This document shows, piece by piece, positions 43,565 through 52,718 of a DNA stretch of 64,000 bases. This DNA comes from M3007 sp041736625. Lineage in GTDB: Bacteria > Bacteroidota > Bacteroidia > Chitinophagales > Saprospiraceae. The stretch is from the NCBI GenBank assembly GCA_041736625.1, contig JBGSTG010000087.1, positions 62,001 to 126,000 of the forward strand, in the 5' to 3' direction. Each line of letters starts with the position of its first letter. Position 1 is the stretch's first letter. The notes beneath the pieces were generated by a model that ran no database searches, was not told the origin of the DNA, and saw only the letters and a program-made list of their open reading frames with translations. The translations under genes and the position numbers were made by a program.

Positions 43565-43592
43565 TCGTCCTACGAGTATACTCGTAGGACGA
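43565..43592. promoter_or_regulatory. 28-bp perfect palindrome, likely operator
   Basis: The sequence reads the same on both strands across all 28 bases, centred between 43578 and 43579; its core is TACGAGTATACTCGTA. It sits 24 bases before the RND start and 55 bases before the pagL start. The length, perfection and position between divergent genes fit a TetR- or MarR-family operator. No regulator gene is nearby. Confidence 0.7.
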
Positions 43593-43615
43593 GTTGTATC
43601 TTCGCGCGAATTCGC

Positions 43616-46600
43616 ATGAACCTAACGTCCCTTTCGATACGCCGCCCATCGCTCATCATCGTGTTTTTCGCTGTGATGACCTTTCTGGGTGTCGCTTCTT
43701 ACCTGACCTTGCCCATCGAGATGGTGCCCAAGTTCAACCCGCCGGTGGTTACCGTCATTACGCTGTATCCGGGCGCTTCGCCGTCGGAGGTAGAAAATTC
43801 GGTCAGCAAACCAATAGAAGCGGCCATCTCCTCCCTGGAGGGCATCGATCAAATTCAGGTTGCCTCACAGGAAAATGCCTCTTTTGTGTCGCTGGAGATG
43901 GATCAGACCGTGAATGTAGACAAGGCGGTGCAGGAAATTCAGCGCAAGGTAAACCAGATCATGTCTGCGTTTCCGCGCGAAGTGCGCACACCGGTGATCA
44001 ATAAATTTGCGCTGGACGAACTGCCGGTCATCCGCCTGGGCGTCTCGGCCAATGTGACGGGCACCGCTTTTTACGACATGGTGGCCAACCGCATCACGCC
44101 TGAAATCGCCCAGATCAAAGGGGTCGCACAGGTCAGTATTCTCGGCGGGGAAGAACGGGAGATCAAGATCAACATCAGCAGCCAACGGCTGGAGCAGTAC
44201 GGTCTGTCGCTCCTTCAGGTGGCCCAGGCGGTGCAAACGGCCAACCTTGACTTTCCCACGGGCAAAGTCACCGGCGATGAAGGTCAGCTCCGCATCCGTT
44301 TGGCGGGAAAATTTCTGGCCCTCGACGACATTCGCAACCTCGTCGTCGGCAAGAACAAATTCGGCTCGTCCATCCATCTGAAAGACATCGCCGACATTCA
44401 GGACGGCATCCGCGACCCGGAGGTGATCTGCCGGACCGGCGGACTGCCCGCCGTGGGCCTCAGCATTCGCAAACAGGGCGACGCCAACGCCGTAGACATG
44501 GCCGAACAGGTGCAGGCGCGCCTCAATCAGCTCGAAAAGGACTATGCCGGCCAGGGACTGCGCTTCGCGGTCGTCGCCAACGGCAGTGTCTTCACCGAAA
44601 AGGCTACCGATGCGGTGGTGCACGACCTGCTGGTCGCCGTATTGCTGGTCGCCGGTGTCATGCTGCTTTTCCTGCACAGCCTGCGCAACGCCGCCATCGT
44701 GCTGGTCTCCATACCCACCTCGATCGTGAGCACGTTCATCATGATGAAGATGTTCGGTTACTCGCTGAACCTGATGTCGCTCCTCGGCCTTTCGCTGGCC
44801 ATCGGCATTCTGGTAGACGACGCCATCGTGGTCATCGAGAACATCTATCGCCACCTGGAAATGGGCAAAAACCGCGTGCAAGCCTCCTACGACGGCCGTA
44901 TGGAGATCGGGTACACCGCCATGAGCATCACGTTGGTGGACGTGGTTGTGTTCCTGCCCATCATCTTTACGGTAGGCTTGGTGCCCAACCTGTTGCGCCA
45001 GTTCTGCATGACAGTGCTCACCTCCACCCTCATGTCTTTGCTGGTTTCGTTCACCCTTGTGCCGTGGCTCACCTCCCGTTTCGGCAAGGTGCACCACTTC
45101 GAAGGTAAAAATCTGGTTGGCCGCTTCATCAACCACTTTGAAGCCTTTCTCAACTGGATATCCAAGGGGTTTGTGTCCGCCCTGCGGTGGGCCCTCAAGA
45201 ATACATGGACGCGCTGGACCACCGTCGCACTGGCCGGGGCGCTCTTTTTTGTTTCCATACTTCTGCTCACCAAAGGGTTTATCGGCAATGCCTTTTTCGA
45301 CCCCGGCGAACGGGGAGAGTTTCTCATTGACATCAGCATGCCCCGGGACGCTTCCCTCGCGCAGACCGACGCGGTGACCAAACAGGTGGAGGACTGGCTT
45401 CGAAAACAACCCGAAGTGGTGAATACGTTTACCACGGTGGGCGCCAACAACAAATCATTCGGACTCAACAATCCCTATCTGGCCGAGGTACAGGTGTTTC
45501 TCCAACCGTTGGGCGCGCTGCGCCGGGACCCGACCGACGTCTTCGCCCGGAAGGTGAAGATCCAGCTCGAAGAGCGCATCCCCGGCGCCCACTTCAAAAC
45601 CTCTCCCATCGACATCCTCGGCCTCTCCATGCCGCCGATCGAGATCAAACTCAACGGACCCTCGCTCGACAGTCTGCTGGCGCTCTCCGAACCGGTTCGC
45701 GACATTATGGAGGCTGTTCCCGGATGCGTAGAGGTCGTCCGCTCGGTGGAAGGCGGCAATCCGGAGGTGCAAGTGGAGGTCAACCGGCAACGAATGGCCG
45801 ATTACGGCCTCACCATGGCCCAGGTGGGCATGTCCCTGCAAACCGCCTTCAGCGGCAACACCGACGCCCGCTACCGCGACAACGATTACGAATACCCCAT
45901 CCGCATCCAGCTCGACGCTTTCGACCGGCGCAGCGCCGACGACGTGCGCAACCTGTCGTTTGTCAACCCGCTGGGTAGCACGGTCTACCTGCGGCAATTT
46001 GCCGAGGTGAGCGAAAGCACGGCGCCCAACCGGCTCGAACGCCGCGACCGCATGCCGTCCGTCGCCCTCAACGCACAGGTCATCGGACGGCCAAACGGCA
46101 CGGTGACCCGCGATATCAAATCACAACTCGATACCATCGCCCTTCCGCCGGGCGCCGTCATCAAGTATGGCGGGGACTTCAAGCGGCAGCAACAGGGTAT
46201 CCAGACGCTCGGCTTCGCCCTCTGGACCTCCCTCATCCTCGTTTACCTTATCATGGTGGCCCTGTACGACAACTGGATGTATCCCCTGGTGGTGCTCATC
46301 TCCATACCGCTCTCCATCATCGGCGCATTTCTCGCCCTCGCGCTGGCCCGCGAAAACCTGACCGTGTTCACCGGGCTTGGCCTGCTCATGCTGGTCGGGC
46401 TGGTGGGCAAAAACGCCATTCTGGTGGTCGATTTCGCCAATGACCTAAAGAAAAAGGGGCTCTCCCTCGAGAATGCGCTCCTGCAAGCCACCGAACTGCG
46501 CTTCCGCCCCGTACTCATGACCAACATCGCCATGGTGATCGGCCTCTTGCCCCTGGCCCTCAGCAAAGGCGCCGGCGCCGAATGGAAGAACGGGCTGGCC

Positions 46601-46735
46601 TGGGCCATCATCGGCGGACTCAACTCCTCCATGTTCCTTTCGCTCATTGTCGTGCCCGTGGTGTACTGGCTCTTCGACCGCGGGCTGGCCGCGCTTGGCT
46701 TCGGCGAAAAGGAAGCCGTGGTGCTGGAAGAATAA
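43616..46735 (+). CDS. RND-family efflux transporter permease
   Basis: The 1039-residue product is a complete AcrB/MexB-type proton-driven pump: first helix RPSLIIVFFAVMTFLGVA, FNPPVVTVITLYPGASPSEVE, the paired Asp of helix 4 in GILVDDAIVVIENI, and the second half with LLMLVGLVGKNAILVVDFAND. Twelve membrane helices and two large periplasmic loops are expected. The pump normally works with a membrane-fusion protein and a TolC-type channel, which are absent on both sides here, so partners must be encoded elsewhere. The ATG at 43616 gives the usual start (NLTSLSIRRP). It is probably controlled by the palindrome just upstream. Confidence 0.93.
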   Translation: MNLTSLSIRRPSLIIVFFAVMTFLGVASYLTLPIEMVPKFNPPVVTVITLYPGASPSEVENSVSKPIEAAISSLEGIDQIQVASQENASFVSLEMDQTVNVDKAVQEIQRKVNQIMSAFPREVRTPVINKFALDELPVIRLGVSANVTGTAFYDMVANRITPEIAQIKGVAQVSILGGEEREIKINISSQRLEQYGLSLLQVAQAVQTANLDFPTGKVTGDEGQLRIRLAGKFLALDDIRNLVVGKNKFGSSIHLKDIADIQDGIRDPEVICRTGGLPAVGLSIRKQGDANAVDMAEQVQARLNQLEKDYAGQGLRFAVVANGSVFTEKATDAVVHDLLVAVLLVAGVMLLFLHSLRNAAIVLVSIPTSIVSTFIMMKMFGYSLNLMSLLGLSLAIGILVDDAIVVIENIYRHLEMGKNRVQASYDGRMEIGYTAMSITLVDVVVFLPIIFTVGLVPNLLRQFCMTVLTSTLMSLLVSFTLVPWLTSRFGKVHHFEGKNLVGRFINHFEAFLNWISKGFVSALRWALKNTWTRWTTVALAGALFFVSILLLTKGFIGNAFFDPGERGEFLIDISMPRDASLAQTDAVTKQVEDWLRKQPEVVNTFTTVGANNKSFGLNNPYLAEVQVFLQPLGALRRDPTDVFARKVKIQLEERIPGAHFKTSPIDILGLSMPPIEIKLNGPSLDSLLALSEPVRDIMEAVPGCVEVVRSVEGGNPEVQVEVNRQRMADYGLTMAQVGMSLQTAFSGNTDARYRDNDYEYPIRIQLDAFDRRSADDVRNLSFVNPLGSTVYLRQFAEVSESTAPNRLERRDRMPSVALNAQVIGRPNGTVTRDIKSQLDTIALPPGAVIKYGGDFKRQQQGIQTLGFALWTSLILVYLIMVALYDNWMYPLVVLISIPLSIIGAFLALALARENLTVFTGLGLLMLVGLVGKNAILVVDFANDLKKKGLSLENALLQATELRFRPVLMTNIAMVIGLLPLALSKGAGAEWKNGLAWAIIGGLNSSMFLSLIVVPVVYWLFDRGLAALGFGEKEAVVLEE

Positions 46736-46741
46736 CTTGTC

Positions 46742-46773
46742 GAATGCGGAATGTCGAATGCGGAATGCGGAAT
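46742..46773. repeat. GAATGCGGAAT direct repeats
   Basis: Three closely spaced units of GAATGCGGAAT/GAATGTCG type follow the RND stop. An inverted relative (ATTCCGCATTCCGCATTCG) occurs at 63889-63907 before the EF-G gene. Confidence 0.8.
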
Positions 46774-46788
46774 AATTTTACGCCTGGT

Positions 46789-46896
46789 CTGCCGAGGCAG
46801 CATGACCGCGTAGCGGTCAAACATGAATAACCCCGGATGAAATCCGGGGAGCGTGACCCGGATGAAATCCGGGCAGCGGGGCGAGCGCGTAGCGCC
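46789..46896. repeat. Chain of five short palindromes
   Basis: In order: CTGCCGAGGCAG (46789-46800), GACCGCGTAGCGGTC (46804-46818), CCCCGGATGAAATCCGGGG (46831-46849), CCCGGATGAAATCCGGG (46857-46873) and a GCGCGTAGCGC motif (46885-46895). The two CCGGATGAAATCCGG units are near copies. They resemble REP elements; none is followed by a T tract. Confidence 0.8.
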
Positions 46897-46903
46897 GACA
46901 GCC

Positions 46904-47449
46904 TCACCTCTTCCCCAACGCTTCCTCCCCCAGCCTCCGCAACCGCGTAGGCGTGCTCATGCCCGTCTCCCGCGCCAGCTCATTCCCCTTGGGATCCAGA
47001 AAAAGGACGGTAGGCAGCCCCTTGACTTCATACAGGGTGGCAATATTCTTTCCTGTCGGACTGTCGTACGGCACCCGCAGACAAAGAAAATTGCCATTGA
47101 GAAAGTTGTACACCTCGGGCAGGGCCAGCACCTCTTCGTCCATCACCTTGCAGGGCGCGCACCAATCGGCGTCGAAATCGACAAACACCGGTTTGTTCAG
47201 CCGTTGTGCCTCTTCGAGCACAGGCATTAGCCGGTCGCTGTCGATCCAGCTGACGGTGCGGTTGCCGGGTTTCATGCCCAACGTCGTAGTGGTGGCGCCG
47301 GACTTCGGCTGTCGGCTGTCGGTTGTCGGTCGTCGGTCGTCGGCGGCCGGACTTACGGGCTTCGCGGCGGCGGTGGCGCTGCTTTTGGCGCCACTACAGG
47401 CGCCAAACAAAACCAATCCTGCCAGGGCCGGCACAAAAAACAGGCGCAT
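46904..47449 (-). CDS. Thioredoxin-fold lipoprotein
   Basis: The 181-residue product has a lipobox FGAC (Cys18), a low-complexity linker and a thioredoxin domain with the redox pair WCAPC at residues 96-100, FVDFDADW before it and the cis-Pro in VKGLPTVLFLDPKG. It should act as an envelope disulfide reductase or exchange protein. The linker residues DDRRPTTDSRQPKS are encoded by six heptamers of the TCGGCTG family, so this stretch originates from a tandem DNA repeat. The ATG at 47449 begins the signal peptide. It is divergent from galE. Confidence 0.88.
   Translation of the reverse strand: MRLFFVPALAGLVLFGACSGAKSSATAAAKPVSPAADDRRPTTDSRQPKSGATTTTLGMKPGNRTVSWIDSDRLMPVLEEAQRLNKPVFVDFDADWCAPCKVMDEEVLALPEVYNFLNGNFLCLRVPYDSPTGKNIATLYEVKGLPTVLFLDPKGNELARETGMSTPTRLRRLGEEALGKR
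47305..47346. repeat. Heptamer repeat inside the thioredoxin lipoprotein gene
   Basis: Six consecutive heptamers (TCGGCTG, TCGGCTG, TCGGTTG, TCGGTCG, TCGGTCG, TCGGCGG) total 42 bases, so the reading frame is kept. They are of the same family as the array after leuS at 19621-19715. Confidence 0.85.
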
Positions 47450-47611
47450 AAAAATGGAATATTTGGGCTTAAACGCGACGGCATTTGTTCTATTGTACAA
47501 CATTGATATTTCAATTACCCGACAAATGCATAAGTTTAACCATAATTTTTTACCCGATTGCATTCGGATTAAGTTTATAAACAGTTATTTGCACTTCAAT
47601 AAACGGAATAC

Positions 47612-48652
47612 ATGAACCGTAAACCCAAAGTACTGGTCACCGGAGGCACCGGCTACATCGGAAGCCACACCGTGGTGGAATTGTTCAACGGCAACTACGA
47701 GCCCGTGTCGGTGGACAATTACGCCAACTCCGGCCCGGATGTGATCGACGGCATTGAGGCCATCACCGGATGCGAACTGACGCACCACACGGTAGACCTG
47801 ACCAACCTGTCTGCAACGCGACGCGTTTTCGAGGAGCACCCCGACCTGGTGGGGGTCATTCACTTTGCCGCCCTCAAGCTCGTCGGAGAGTCGGTAGAAA
47901 AACCGCTGGAATACTACCAGAACAACCTCGTCGGGTTGCTCAACGTACTCGCCTGCATGCGGGAGTACAAGGTGTCGAATTTTATTTTCTCCTCCTCCTG
48001 CTCGGTGTACGGTCAGTCGCGCGAGCTCCCCGTGACGGAGGGCACCCCGCTGGAGCCCCCGCAATCGCCCTATGCCCGCACCAAGTTCATGGGCGAAGAG
48101 ATTATTCGCGATTATTGCGCCGTAACCCCCGGGTTCAAGGCCATTTTGCTGCGCTATTTCAACCCCGCCGGCGCCCACCCCTCCATCCTGATCGGCGAAA
48201 GTCCGGTTAATCCGGCGGCCAATCTGGTGCCGGTGATCACCGAGACGGCCATCGGCAAACGCCCGGACATGGCTGTGCACGGCACCGATTACGACACCCG
48301 CGACGGCTCCTGCATACGCGACTACATCCATGTGGTCGATCTGGCGAAAGCCCACCTGCAGGCGCTGGAGTACCTCACCGAAAACCGCAACGAACACAAC
48401 TGCGAAATATTTAACCTGGGCATCGGGCAAGGCGTCACGGTGCTGGAGGCCATCAACGCATTCGAAGCGGTCACCGGTGTCAAACTCAACTATACACGCG
48501 GCCCGAGGCGCCCCGGCGACGTGGCGGCCGTGTACGCCGACTACGCCAGGGCGGCCCGTCTGCTGGGGTGGCAACCCCAATACAATATTCGCGACATCAT
48601 GCAGACGGCCTGGGCCTGGGAGCAAAAACGGACGATACCACAGGAAGCTTGA
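47612..48652 (+). CDS. galE: UDP-glucose 4-epimerase
   Basis: The 346-residue product interconverts UDP-glucose and UDP-galactose for surface polysaccharides. It has the NAD-binding VTGGTGYIGSHT (residues 9-20), the SSSCSVYG serine region, the catalytic SPYARTKFMGE (YxxxK) and the substrate-binding RYFNPAGAHPS. The length fits the family. It is preceded by an AT-rich spacer and followed by a toxin-antitoxin relic. Confidence 0.94.
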   Translation: MNRKPKVLVTGGTGYIGSHTVVELFNGNYEPVSVDNYANSGPDVIDGIEAITGCELTHHTVDLTNLSATRRVFEEHPDLVGVIHFAALKLVGESVEKPLEYYQNNLVGLLNVLACMREYKVSNFIFSSSCSVYGQSRELPVTEGTPLEPPQSPYARTKFMGEEIIRDYCAVTPGFKAILLRYFNPAGAHPSILIGESPVNPAANLVPVITETAIGKRPDMAVHGTDYDTRDGSCIRDYIHVVDLAKAHLQALEYLTENRNEHNCEIFNLGIGQGVTVLEAINAFEAVTGVKLNYTRGPRRPGDVAAVYADYARAARLLGWQPQYNIRDIMQTAWAWEQKRTIPQEA

Positions 48653-48726
48653 GGGTGGTCTTTGGGGAGCATAGCTGGGGTTATGCGGCTTTTATGATGT
48701 TGGTGGAGTAGGTGGAGCGGTTTGGG

Positions 48727-48924
48727 GAAGAGTCCGCTGATGGCATAGTACGCTGCGTAGTACAATCGGTTCACAGTCGCATTCCATTGGCTATTGTCCC
48801 AGTCTGAATCCTCCCGTGCATCGCCCCTTGCCCGCGAACCAAAGAGAATGACTTCAGCTTCGGGATCAGTCGCTTTTACGAGTTCCTTTACTTTTTGAAG
48901 GATCACAACGTATAGGTCTTTTGA
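48727..48924 (-). pseudogene. Relic of a MNT/HEPN toxin-antitoxin pair
   Basis: One minus-strand frame joins two recognisable pieces. The first, LVKATDPEAEVILFGSRARG followed by DAREDSDWD, is the nucleotidyltransferase (MNT) antitoxin core with its GSxxRGxxxxxSDxD motif. The second, QWNATVNRLYYAAYYAISGL, is a HEPN-toxin helix. The C-terminal part of MNT and the N-terminal part of HEPN are missing between them, and the frame then loses similarity. No start codon sits before the MNT segment. An internal deletion has fused the two genes. It is not expected to make a working protein. Confidence 0.7.
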
Positions 48925-49219
48925 TACGGCTATGATCGAATTTTGGACAAAAATAAGAATTTTTTCGCACAGTAGTGCGTAAAGGTCAATCCTCGCCGCA
49001 GTGCGTAACCATCTGTCCCGCCCCTCAAAACCTTGTACCAAAAATGAGCGGATAGAAGTTGAATAATTGGGCACTTCAAATGAGCTCGGAGAAAGCCTTT
49101 GATGGAAAAGCGCCCTGACATGCGGTACTATTCGCCCCACTCGCAGCTGTATCACCAGAAACCCAAACCAAAAATCCAAAATTCTCCCTATCTTAGCGGT
49201 GCATCAAAAGCAATAACCC
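48925..49219. other. Spacer upstream of the M23 peptidase gene
   Basis: The stretch has no supported gene. Its minus strand is open but matches no domain. It may hold further decayed sequence of the MNT/HEPN locus. Confidence 0.4.
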
Positions 49220-50986
49220 ATGTTTTGGCGTACCGTTTTGGCAGGCACAATATTTGCCTTCCTCCTTCCGCTCGCGGCATTCAAGGACTCCGAACCGGCG
49301 CTCCTGCCCGACGCGGAGACGGAACTGGGCTACTATCCAAAGGATTACTTCATCCGGCCCATTGGCGATGCCCTGCGCCTGACCGGCACGTTCGGCGAGC
49401 TGCGCAACAACCACTTTCACAGCGGCATCGACATTAAAAGCTCTACCGGCGGGGTCGGCCAGCCGGTGTACGCCGCCGCCGACGGTTTTGTAGACCGCAT
49501 CAAGGTGGAGGAAAGCGGCTACGGAAACGCCCTGTACATCAAACACCCGAACGGTTATACCACCGTGTACGCCCACCTCGACCGGTTTTCGCCGGAAATC
49601 GAAGCGTACGTGCGCGCCCAGCAATACACGCAGGAGAGTTTCGAGGTCGATTTGAACCCGACCGACGGCCGGTTTTCCTGCGCGCGTGGGCAGGAGATCG
49701 GTAAACTGGGCAACTCCGGCGGCTCTACCGGCCCCCACCTGCACTTCGAAATTCGCCACACCGCCTCGGGCCGGGTGCTCAACCCCCTGCTGTTCGGCTT
49801 GCCGGTGACGGACAACATCCCGCCCGACATCCGCGACATGAAGGTGTACTTTCTGGCCGAAGACCGGTCGGTGCTGCACAGCAAAGCCTTTCCCATCAGC
49901 AAACGCGCCGCCGGGCGCTACGGCATTGCCGGCGACACCGCCACCCTGGGCGCCTGGCGGGTCGGTTTCGGCGTAAAAACCTACGACCAGCTCAACGGAC
50001 TGAAAAACGACAACGGCGTGTACGCCATCGAACTGTACGTCGACGGCGTGCTCACCTACGGGTGGCGCACCGACGACCTGTCCTTCAAAGAAACCCGCTA
50101 CCTGAATGCGCACGTGGACTACTCCGCCAAAAAAAGATACGGCGCCTGGTTCAACCGCTTGTTCGTGCTGCCCGGAAACCGGCTCTCCGGATACCAGCAA
50201 ACCGCAACCATGGGACTGATCGCACTGCACCGCGACAAAGTGCAGCAGGTGCTCATAAAAGTGTTCGACGCCTCTGGCAACGCCTCCGAAGTGCGCTTCC
50301 ACGTGCGGCGAAGCGAAGACATGGAAACCCCGCCCCCCCAAAGCTACAACCAGGAAATGCCCTGGAACACCGAAAACGTGGTGCAGTACGACGGTTTTTA
50401 CCTCCGCCTGCCCAAAGGGGTCCTGTACGAAAACCTCCTGTTTCACTACCACACCACGCCGGACAACAACCCGAAAACGTACTCGTCTGTGCACCACGTG
50501 CATTACGAGACGACGCCCGCCCACCAGTATTTCGACCTGGCCCTCAAGCCCTATGGCCTCCCGGCCGAACTGCAAGCCAAAGCCGTGATCGCCAAGTGCG
50601 ACACCCGAAAACCGGTCAACTGCGGCGGCACCCTGCGCGCCGACGGCATGCTGTACACCCGTGTCCGCAATTTCGGCGATTACTGCGTCATGGTCGACGA
50701 CGTGGCGCCCACCATCACACCCGTTTTGTTCAGCGAAAACATGCGCGGACAGGAAAAATTCGTGTTCCGCATCACCGACAACTTCGAAACCGAGGCCCAG
50801 GCCCGCAACCTACACTACCGCGGCGCCATCGACGGCAAATGGGTGCTTTTTGAATTCGACGCCAAACGCGACCGCCTGAGCCATACCTTCGACAAAAGCA
50901 TGACGTCCGGTGAGCACGTGCTCCGGCTGGAGGTGTTCGACGACCGGAATAACAAGGCCGTTTTTGAAAAAACATTCACGCGTTGA
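49220..50986 (+). CDS. M23-family metallopeptidase (LytM-like)
   Basis: The 588-residue product has a hydrophobic N-terminal signal (residues 2-20) and an M23 domain (about 55-200) with the zinc ligands in NNHFHSGIDI and the STGPHLHFEIR motif; YGNALYIKHPNGYTTVYAHL is also typical. M23 enzymes cut peptidoglycan cross-bridges or activate amidases. The C-terminal 380 residues form beta-rich domains of unknown role. The start at 49220 is the first ATG before the signal segment. It is a single-gene unit. Confidence 0.9.
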   Translation: MFWRTVLAGTIFAFLLPLAAFKDSEPALLPDAETELGYYPKDYFIRPIGDALRLTGTFGELRNNHFHSGIDIKSSTGGVGQPVYAAADGFVDRIKVEESGYGNALYIKHPNGYTTVYAHLDRFSPEIEAYVRAQQYTQESFEVDLNPTDGRFSCARGQEIGKLGNSGGSTGPHLHFEIRHTASGRVLNPLLFGLPVTDNIPPDIRDMKVYFLAEDRSVLHSKAFPISKRAAGRYGIAGDTATLGAWRVGFGVKTYDQLNGLKNDNGVYAIELYVDGVLTYGWRTDDLSFKETRYLNAHVDYSAKKRYGAWFNRLFVLPGNRLSGYQQTATMGLIALHRDKVQQVLIKVFDASGNASEVRFHVRRSEDMETPPPQSYNQEMPWNTENVVQYDGFYLRLPKGVLYENLLFHYHTTPDNNPKTYSSVHHVHYETTPAHQYFDLALKPYGLPAELQAKAVIAKCDTRKPVNCGGTLRADGMLYTRVRNFGDYCVMVDDVAPTITPVLFSENMRGQEKFVFRITDNFETEAQARNLHYRGAIDGKWVLFEFDAKRDRLSHTFDKSMTSGEHVLRLEVFDDRNNKAVFEKTFTR

Positions 50987-51049
50987 AGGTTATCACAAGC
51001 ACCTTATCTCCATTCGCTTCCAAATAAAATATTGAGTATGGCGCTATGG

Positions 51050-51125
51050 CTAAGATGCCTTGAAGCCCAATGTCGTTTTTAAAAATTTTAATTGGAAGAA
51101 TGCCGGTGCTTTCGACTTATGATAC
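51050..51125. repeat. Direct repeat, left copy
   Basis: About 75 bases around AAGCCCAATGTCGTTTTTAA and TTTCGACTTATGATAC recur, imperfectly, at 52697-52772. The two copies bracket the Rpn relic and the palindrome-rich spacer; both end at TTATGATAC near the 3' end of a minus-strand gene. Confidence 0.75.
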
Positions 51126-52180
51126 GCCCTCTTCCAAAATCCGCCGCAACTGCTTGACATACACTTCTTCGGCATCCAAAAACGCCGCCACCTCGGCGTC
51201 ACTCCACTGCGGGAACTTGAGCATGATTTTTTTGACGATCGCTTCAATCGCTTCTTCTCGGCCTTTCTCGATGCCTTTTTCAAGTCCTTCAGAAAGGCCC
51301 TCTTCCCGCCCTTTTTCGATACCTTTCTCAATACCTTTTTTAAACCCCTGTCTGCGCCCCTTGCGCAAACCCACCTGTTTCCACTTTTCGCCAAAGATTT
51401 CGGGAATGGCGTCTACCCAACTGTTCTCCGCCTCGGAGAGCTGGGTGCTCAGCGTTTTGATTTCTCCTTGTGACATACCGCTTACGATGTAGATGTAAAG
51501 GGTTAAGGTTTGAAAAAACATCTGCGCACGCACTTCGTTTTCCAAACTGAACCCAAAAGTAAAGATTTTTTCCAATTTTTTCGCGCCAATTCGGCATTGC
51601 GCGACAGTTTGAGCGCTAAAAACAGGTTGCGCAGGTACTCGCTTTCTATTTTGGCATGGATGTCCTCAACGCTCACGGCGCTTAAATCGGTGAGCCAGTA
51701 CCGAAAGTCGGGCAAAAAGGCCCGCCAATATTCGGGCAAGCCCGAAAAATAGTCGAAAAACGAGTTCTGCGTCCAGCCTTTTTCGCCGTGGTACACCACT
51801 GCCGGTATGATGAATGCCAGCGAACGCCCGTTCCGCAGGTCGTCCTCCCAGAGCTGCAACATGTAGTCCAACAGTTGTAATTGCACCGGGTGCTCTGGTT
51901 CATAGCTCTTGTGCTCAAACAAAAACAACAGCCGGACCGGGGCGCCGGTGTTCAGCCGGGTTTCGTACACCATGTCGCTGAACGACACGCCGAAACGCCC
52001 GCCGACAAACGCCGTGTCGCACTTGCGCAACGCAGCCAGATCAATGTGCCCGTATACCTCCGGGCCGGTGTAATGCGCCAGGTAGTTTCGGACGATAGCC
52101 ACATCCCCGAAAAAGGTTTTGAACACTGCGTCGTGAGGCTTGCCTTTTTTGCGCGAACTTTTGGGTGCTGATTTTGCCAT
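51117..52180 (-). pseudogene. Rpn-family nuclease (Transposase_31), frameshifted
   Basis: The first frame (52180 to about 51570) gives KPHDAVFKTFFGDVAIVRNYL, the D in FSDMVYE and the EHK of FLFEHKSYEP, which together form the PD-(D/E)XK nuclease core of Rpn proteins. The reading then moves to the -1 frame (51575-51117) at six A residues (minus strand; 51566-51571) and continues with LENEVRAQMFFQTLTLY and the charged GIEKGREEGLSEGLEKG repeats and ILEEGVS end typical of the family. A joined product would be about 350 residues. Rpn proteins cut DNA and raise recombination. A plain inactivating frameshift is more likely than programmed slippage, since no strong slippery heptamer (A AAA AAG) is present. 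Confidence 0.75.
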
Positions 52181-52403
52181 GATCAACAGGGGTTGAGCAG
52201 GCAAAAATATGAAGATTCAATTTAAAAACAAATTGTTTTTATCAACAGTAGAGAGCGCGAGACCAGTCGTAAAACGCCGACAGCGGCAAATATGACCCGT
52301 TTTGCCGCGCATTCCACGCCTTAGCGTTAATTCGCGTCATTCGCGGCAAAAAGGGTTTGCGCGCTTTTCGGCGGCGAAGCCGCCAGGAATACCGAGGGTG
52401 CTT

Positions 52404-52441
52404 TTTTTTGCCGCGAATTAGCGCTAATTCGCGGCAAAAAA
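52404..52441. repeat. 38-bp perfect palindrome
   Basis: The two strands read alike around AGC|GCT; each arm is TTTTTTGCCGCGAATTAGC. It is followed by TAGTTTCGTTACAGACAATTTT, which recurs after the second palindrome. Confidence 0.9.
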
Positions 52442-52503
52442 TAAACATATAGTTTCGTTACAGACAATTTTGTGCCATTGTTGGCATCCTCGCTGAGGCG
52501 CTA

Positions 52504-52718
52504 CCGATAGGATGGCTTCAAGCCCAATGTCGTCAACTTAGCGTAAAAAGATTGCTTTGGGGTTGTTTGATGTCTTACCGCGACTTTATTTTTTGCCGCG
52601 AATTAGCGCGAATTCGCGCTAATTCGCGGCAAAAAAATATCTAGTTTCGTTGTAGACAATTTTACAACATTGCTTTTACGAAAAGTTGACGACATTGGGC
52701 TTCAAGCCATCCTATCGG
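52504..52718. repeat. 36-bp inverted repeat flanking a palindrome
   Basis: The segment 52504-52539 (beginning CCGATAGGATGGCTTCAAGC) is inverted at 52683-52718 with a single mismatch. The enclosed 143 bases contain the 48-bp palindrome. Such nested structure is typical of small non-autonomous mobile elements, but no transposase is linked. Confidence 0.85.
52589..52636. repeat. 48-bp perfect palindrome
   Basis: The centre is GAA|TTC and each arm reads TTTTTTGCCGCGAATTAGCG followed by CGAA. It is an extended form of the palindrome at 52404-52441. Confidence 0.9.

Noticed and set aside
43865..45409. 514-residue frame opposite the RND gene
   Set aside because: Histidine- and valine-rich antisense translation of a well-supported transporter.
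46904..47563. Longer thioredoxin protein beginning at 47563
   Set aside because: The first 38 residues would precede the lipoprotein signal; the start at 47449 places the signal at the N-terminus.
51560..51580. Programmed -1 frameshift in the Rpn gene
   Set aside because: Six A residues alone without a canonical slippery heptamer or downstream structure make simple decay more likely; kept as an alternative only.
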